Below are positions 7,295 to 9,767 of a stretch of DNA of 9,767 nucleotides, in pieces. How positions within the stretch are numbered: the stretch's first letter is position 1; each line of letters begins with the position of its first letter. The notes under the pieces were generated by a model. That model was given only the letters and a program-made list of their open reading frames with translations. It was not told the origin of the DNA and did not search any database. The DNA lies in NCBI RefSeq assembly GCF_022810445.1, contig NZ_JAACGD010000036.1, forward strand, positions 1 through 9,767. The letters run 5' to 3'. Made by a program: the position numbers and the translations under genes. This DNA comes from Candidatus Cardinium sp. cBcalN2. Its GTDB lineage: Bacteria; Bacteroidota; Bacteroidia; Cytophagales; Amoebophilaceae.

Positions 7295-8224
7295 ATGGCA
7301 AATAGTAAGAACCTGATTATGCTATTTAAAATCATAGGATTATGTATGATGGGTATGGGTTGTTCTAGTAGGGCTACACACCAGAAAGTACAAAATTGTG
7401 GACCACAAATACAATTTGTATTAACGCAAAAAGATAATGAGGCTAAGATTAAGCGTACGAAAACAAAAACCAAAGCAACATTAATAGAGCGCTTAAACAG
7501 CGCAGTAATGAACTTTAAAGATCGGAGAAAAAGCAAACAAATAAACACTATGTTAGAATTGGTAGAAAAGTATCCAATCTCAAGCCTGCAAAAGCGTAAT
7601 CCAACTGGATTAAACCATGCATGTTATGTGTGTCGATGTGGTATTTCTCCAAGTGAAAACTTTTATAAGGTTATGTGTTGCCAGAACAACCTACATAACG
7701 ACTGCCTAGCATTGTATCTTTTAAGACTGCGTAAGTTAAGTAACTCTATGAGATTATGTAATCTTGCTGAAAATGAGGTTTTTATCAAACTTTGCTGTGA
7801 ATCATCAAAAGATTTATACAACCATATAGCGGAAATAGAAAAACAAAATAAAGCAGTAAAAGCAGACCATTCAGCAATAGCAAGAATAGAACGTAGTCTT
7901 ATTAAAGCCCAAAACTTAGTGCCATATAATGCTCTATTTACATGTTATATTTGTATGAATCATTTCGAACAAGATGTGTACGTATTTGAGTGTGCTGAAT
8001 GTAAAAACAAAGTCTGCTTAACTTGCATAGCTAAGTCTATCCATCATTATGGCAGTATATTGAAATGCTACTTCTGTAGAGCAACTATACCTGGATGCAT
8101 CAATTCGCAAAGGGATGTAAATAGGCATTTTATATCCTTGCTATCGTCCTGTCGAGAGCTAGGACTTGTATTATGTCCATGTATTATTCCCACTATAGGA
8201 TTACCGCTGCTTCTGTTAATTTAA
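7295..8224 (+). CDS. Predicted exported RING-finger protein (putative ubiquitin-ligase-like effector)
   Basis: 309-residue protein with no family I can name over its full length. The frame is open back to an ATG at 7181, but I prefer the ATG at 7295. It places a lipoprotein-like signal at the N-terminus: a lysine, a hydrophobic run (LIMLFKIIGLCMMGMG), then C23, although the lipobox MGMGC is imperfect. A lysine/threonine-rich basic patch (about 51-62) follows. Cluster 1 is C110-x2-C113-x14-C128(C129), H134-x2-C137, with later C155 and C167/C168; this is a degenerate RING- or PHD-like pattern. A charged helical, possibly coiled-coil segment spans about 171-210. Cluster 2 is C217-x2-C220-x12-C233-x2-C236-x4-C241-x2-C244-x13-C258-x2-C261, an eight-cysteine C4C4 RING pattern resembling CNOT4-type RINGs. 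The C-terminal 22 residues are hydrophobic and could anchor in a membrane. RING E3 ligases act in eukaryotic ubiquitin transfer, so a host-targeted role is inferred. It stands alone on the plus strand. Confidence 0.8.
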   Translation: MANSKNLIMLFKIIGLCMMGMGCSSRATHQKVQNCGPQIQFVLTQKDNEAKIKRTKTKTKATLIERLNSAVMNFKDRRKSKQINTMLELVEKYPISSLQKRNPTGLNHACYVCRCGISPSENFYKVMCCQNNLHNDCLALYLLRLRKLSNSMRLCNLAENEVFIKLCCESSKDLYNHIAEIEKQNKAVKADHSAIARIERSLIKAQNLVPYNALFTCYICMNHFEQDVYVFECAECKNKVCLTCIAKSIHHYGSILKCYFCRATIPGCINSQRDVNRHFISLLSSCRELGLVLCPCIIPTIGLPLLLLI

Positions 8225-8427
8225 CTGTAGAAAGTATCTGTTCCTGACACTGTTAAAAAATGAATTGACCATCTTGTTTTAATCTTTCTGTCATAGAGAT
8301 ACCTTACAAAGAAGCATTAAATAGTTGGAAAAGAATAGTAAGTAATAATTACCTAAATGTATTTATAAGTACAAATATAATCTATTTAATTCCATATTCA
8401 TATCTATTTATTATATCTGATATCACT
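8225..8427. other. AT-rich gap between convergent genes
   Basis: The plus-strand RING gene and the minus-strand Nudix gene converge on this 203-bp gap. I see no hairpin followed by a T-run in either direction. A plus-strand frame without stops runs from about 8266 into the Nudix gene but has no start codon. A minus-strand 13-codon frame beginning MTERLKQDGQ (about 8255-8296) is too short to call. It may hold a decayed gene or mobile-element end, but nothing can be assigned. Confidence 0.3.
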
Positions 8428-8862
8428 TTATCTCTTTTCTGATCCTTGATAAACATCAAGATCAAAATTTGACCATTTACCTGTTTTTAAAAAGGCTGGT
8501 ACAACATGGATATCTTTTAAGGCTTCAACATCAAAAAATTGAGAGGTTGTAACTGGACCATCTTTATCTGACCAATGTTTAGGCAGCTCATCTACATCTA
8601 TTTCTGCGGAAAAATAGACCTCTATCTTATGTACATTATACTTTTTATCAAAAAATTCTGCAACATGGACAATTTGGTTTGGTTTAACATCAAGTCCAGT
8701 CTCTTCTTTTACTTCTCTTACCATGCACGCTGGAAGCGTTTCACTTGGTTCTAAATGCCCACCAGGTGTATACCAAAGCTTATAATCATTACTAACAAGT
8801 AGTAAGTGCCTATTTTTTACTATTAGCGCTCTAGCTGTTACTTGTAAAGTATAGTCTTTCAT
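8428..8862 (-). CDS. Nudix hydrolase, small cytosolic type
   Basis: 144-residue Mg2+-dependent hydrolase of nucleoside-diphosphate-linked substrates. The Nudix box G-x5-E-x7-R-E-U-x-E-E-x-G-U is complete at residues 35-57: G35, E41, R49, E50, V51, E53, E54, G56 and L57. The N-terminal beta strand region (TARALIVKNRHLLLVS, about 9-24) and the WYTPGGHLEPSE run are typical of single-domain members. There is no signal peptide or extra domain. The substrate cannot be read from the sequence: oxidised dNTP, nucleotide-sugar or dinucleotide clean-up are all possible. The start is an ATG (8860-8862) with no Shine-Dalgarno sequence. A second Nudix gene lies 134 bp upstream on the same strand. The two proteins share little beyond the box, so recent tandem duplication is unlikely. 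Confidence 0.92.
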   Translation of the reverse strand: MKDYTLQVTARALIVKNRHLLLVSNDYKLWYTPGGHLEPSETLPACMVREVKEETGLDVKPNQIVHVAEFFDKKYNVHKIEVYFSAEIDVDELPKHWSDKDGPVTTSQFFDVEALKDIHVVPAFLKTGKWSNFDLDVYQGSEKR

Positions 8863-8984
8863 TTTGTAATGTTTATTTGTATAACTTCAATGTTAGGTAC
8901 CTATTAAATACATTATGTGATAAATTATATTTGGAAATCCTTTCTATATATTTATTGAAACAAATTATGCGTTATGTTTATATA

Positions 8985-8992
8985 CCTCCTTT
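8985..8992 (-). promoter_or_regulatory. Orphan strong Shine-Dalgarno-like sequence
   Basis: On the minus strand AAAGGAGG lies 4 bp after the stop of the lipoprotein Nudix gene, but no ATG, GTG or TTG follows at a usable distance (the next bases are TATATAAACATAACGC). The next gene starts 122 bp further on. None of the real genes here has a comparable motif, so this is either chance or the trace of a lost gene start. Confidence 0.15.
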
Positions 8993-8996
8993 ATAA

Positions 8997-9695
8997 CTAC
9001 ATTACAGATAATAATTTCATTCGAAATGAATCTCTTTTCAATACTTCATAGAAAAACTTTCTTAGCGTAAACGTATTCTCATTACCATCTATATCTGTTA
9101 ATATACAAGGATTGTGATCGATTGTGTATAAACTAGTGCATGAAACCCATTTGAAGTCATCTTTCTCCCTATAAGTATCCTTATTTTGCCGATTGACTGC
9201 TTTACATAATACATCAGAAGGATAATAATTATTTATTTTCAGTAAAATATATACTTCTTCTCTAATACGCCCATCCTTTTGTTTATATTTATTATAACAA
9301 ACCACTCCATTATTCAATAAATCATTTGGATCCAATTGATATACGCCTCCACTTTCCTCTTTTGATTCGCGAATAGCAGCTTCTAAAAAACTTTCACCTG
9401 TTTCTACACTTCCACCTAATTCACACCATGTTTCCCCATCACGTTTACCTACTCGTTCTCTACCTAATAAGAGAAAACTTTCTTTTTTGTCATTAGTATA
9501 ACAAAGCAAAACACCAACACTGGCCTTTAGATTATTTTTTAATCTTATTGCAAGTATAGTGCTACTGTCGTAACTACACACTGTTGAATCATATTCTAAC
9601 TGTGCTTGGCTAGGAATTGATTTTCTATTAGGTTTATTCGTTATACAGCTGCAAGAAACAAGACATAGATAAAAAAGTATAAATAAACGAAGCAT
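8997..9695 (-). CDS. Nudix-domain lipoprotein
   Basis: 232 residues from the ATG at 9693-9695; the frame also allows a TTG two codons earlier (9699-9701), but the ATG gives a cleaner signal peptide. The N-terminus is a type II signal sequence, MLRLFILFYLCLVSC, with lipobox L-V-S-C and lipidated C15. A polar linker of about 45 residues follows. A Nudix domain then runs from about residue 57 to 200, with the box at 95-117: G95, E101, R109, E110, E113, E114 and G116. S111 stands where a hydrophobic residue is usual, but all metal-binding glutamates are present. Nudix enzymes cleave nucleoside-diphosphate-linked compounds and normally work in the cytosol, so an envelope-anchored copy is unusual. 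Export by Sec and lipidation are inferred from the signal; the substrate is unknown. The gene is very AT-rich and lies upstream of the cytosolic-type Nudix gene, on the same strand. Confidence 0.85.
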   Translation of the reverse strand: MLRLFILFYLCLVSCSCITNKPNRKSIPSQAQLEYDSTVCSYDSSTILAIRLKNNLKASVGVLLCYTNDKKESFLLLGRERVGKRDGETWCELGGSVETGESFLEAAIRESKEESGGVYQLDPNDLLNNGVVCYNKYKQKDGRIREEVYILLKINNYYPSDVLCKAVNRQNKDTYREKDDFKWVSCTSLYTIDHNPCILTDIDGNENTFTLRKFFYEVLKRDSFRMKLLSVM

Positions 9696-9739
9696 AAGCA
9701 AATAAGATTTTTTTAATCTAACTATTATCCACTATATAG

Positions 9740-9757
9740 TATATGTATACACATATA
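9740..9757. repeat. AT-rich inverted repeat upstream of the Nudix lipoprotein gene
   Basis: TATATGT (9740-9746) and ACATATA (9751-9757) are perfect 7-bp arms around ATAC. The adjacent ACTATATAGT (9731-9740) is itself a 10-bp palindrome. They lie about 36-62 bp upstream of the ATG of the Nudix lipoprotein gene, a reasonable place for promoter or operator elements. The low sequence complexity makes chance plausible. Confidence 0.25.
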
Positions 9758-9767
9758 TCATAACATT

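Noticed and set aside
7258..7548. Minus-strand 96-codon frame opposite the RING-protein gene
   Set aside because: It lies antisense to the signal peptide and linker of the RING protein; its hydrophobic, cysteine-bearing translation matches no family.
8225..8300. Possible insertion-sequence end (motif near TGTTCCTGACACTGTT)
   Set aside because: No matching inverted copy, target duplication or recognisable transposase fragment is visible in the window.
8441..8463. Nine-base-pair hairpin (CTTGAT/ATCAAG with GAT/ATC) considered as a terminator
   Set aside because: It is inside the coding end of the Nudix gene and is not followed by a T-run in either direction.

Overview
The window looks like part of the chromosome of a reduced, host-associated Bacteroidota, most plausibly an Amoebophilus/Cardinium-type intracellular symbiont. 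This is inferred from several features together: AT-rich DNA, starts without Shine-Dalgarno sequences, Bacteroidota-looking Lon, RseP and HslU proteins, an MHS-like major facilitator, and a secreted protein with a eukaryote-type RING finger. No rRNA or tRNA gene is present to settle the taxonomy.

Left and centre (136-6833): four genes lie on the minus strand. In transcription order they are hslU (ATPase of the HslUV protease), rseP (site-2 intramembrane metalloprotease), lon (ATP-dependent serine protease) and an MFS transporter. Gaps are about 135 and 142 bp between the protease genes but only 31 bp between lon and the transporter, so lon and the transporter are probably co-transcribed. Three proteolysis genes in a row form a protein-quality-control and envelope-stress block. 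hslV, the peptidase partner of hslU, is not in the window. Every diagnostic catalytic motif of the three proteases is intact.

Middle intergenic stretch (6834-7294): a divergent gap between hslU and the next gene. It carries inverted repeats, including one with perfect 8-bp arms at 7000-7046, and an AT palindrome, but no convincing gene.

Right part (7295-9695): an AT-rich accessory region. A plus-strand gene encodes a predicted lipoprotein or membrane-anchored protein with two cysteine clusters. The second matches a C4C4 RING finger closely, which suggests a host-directed ubiquitin-ligase-like effector. Two minus-strand Nudix hydrolase genes follow. One product is a plain cytosolic-type enzyme. 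The other carries a lipoprotein signal peptide, which is unusual for Nudix enzymes. The right half is visibly poorer in G and C than the protease block, consistent with faster-evolving or acquired accessory genes.

Overall, a conserved housekeeping proteolysis block sits beside a lineage-specific region whose products are predicted to be exported. The most novel content is the RING-finger lipoprotein and the lipoprotein Nudix enzyme.
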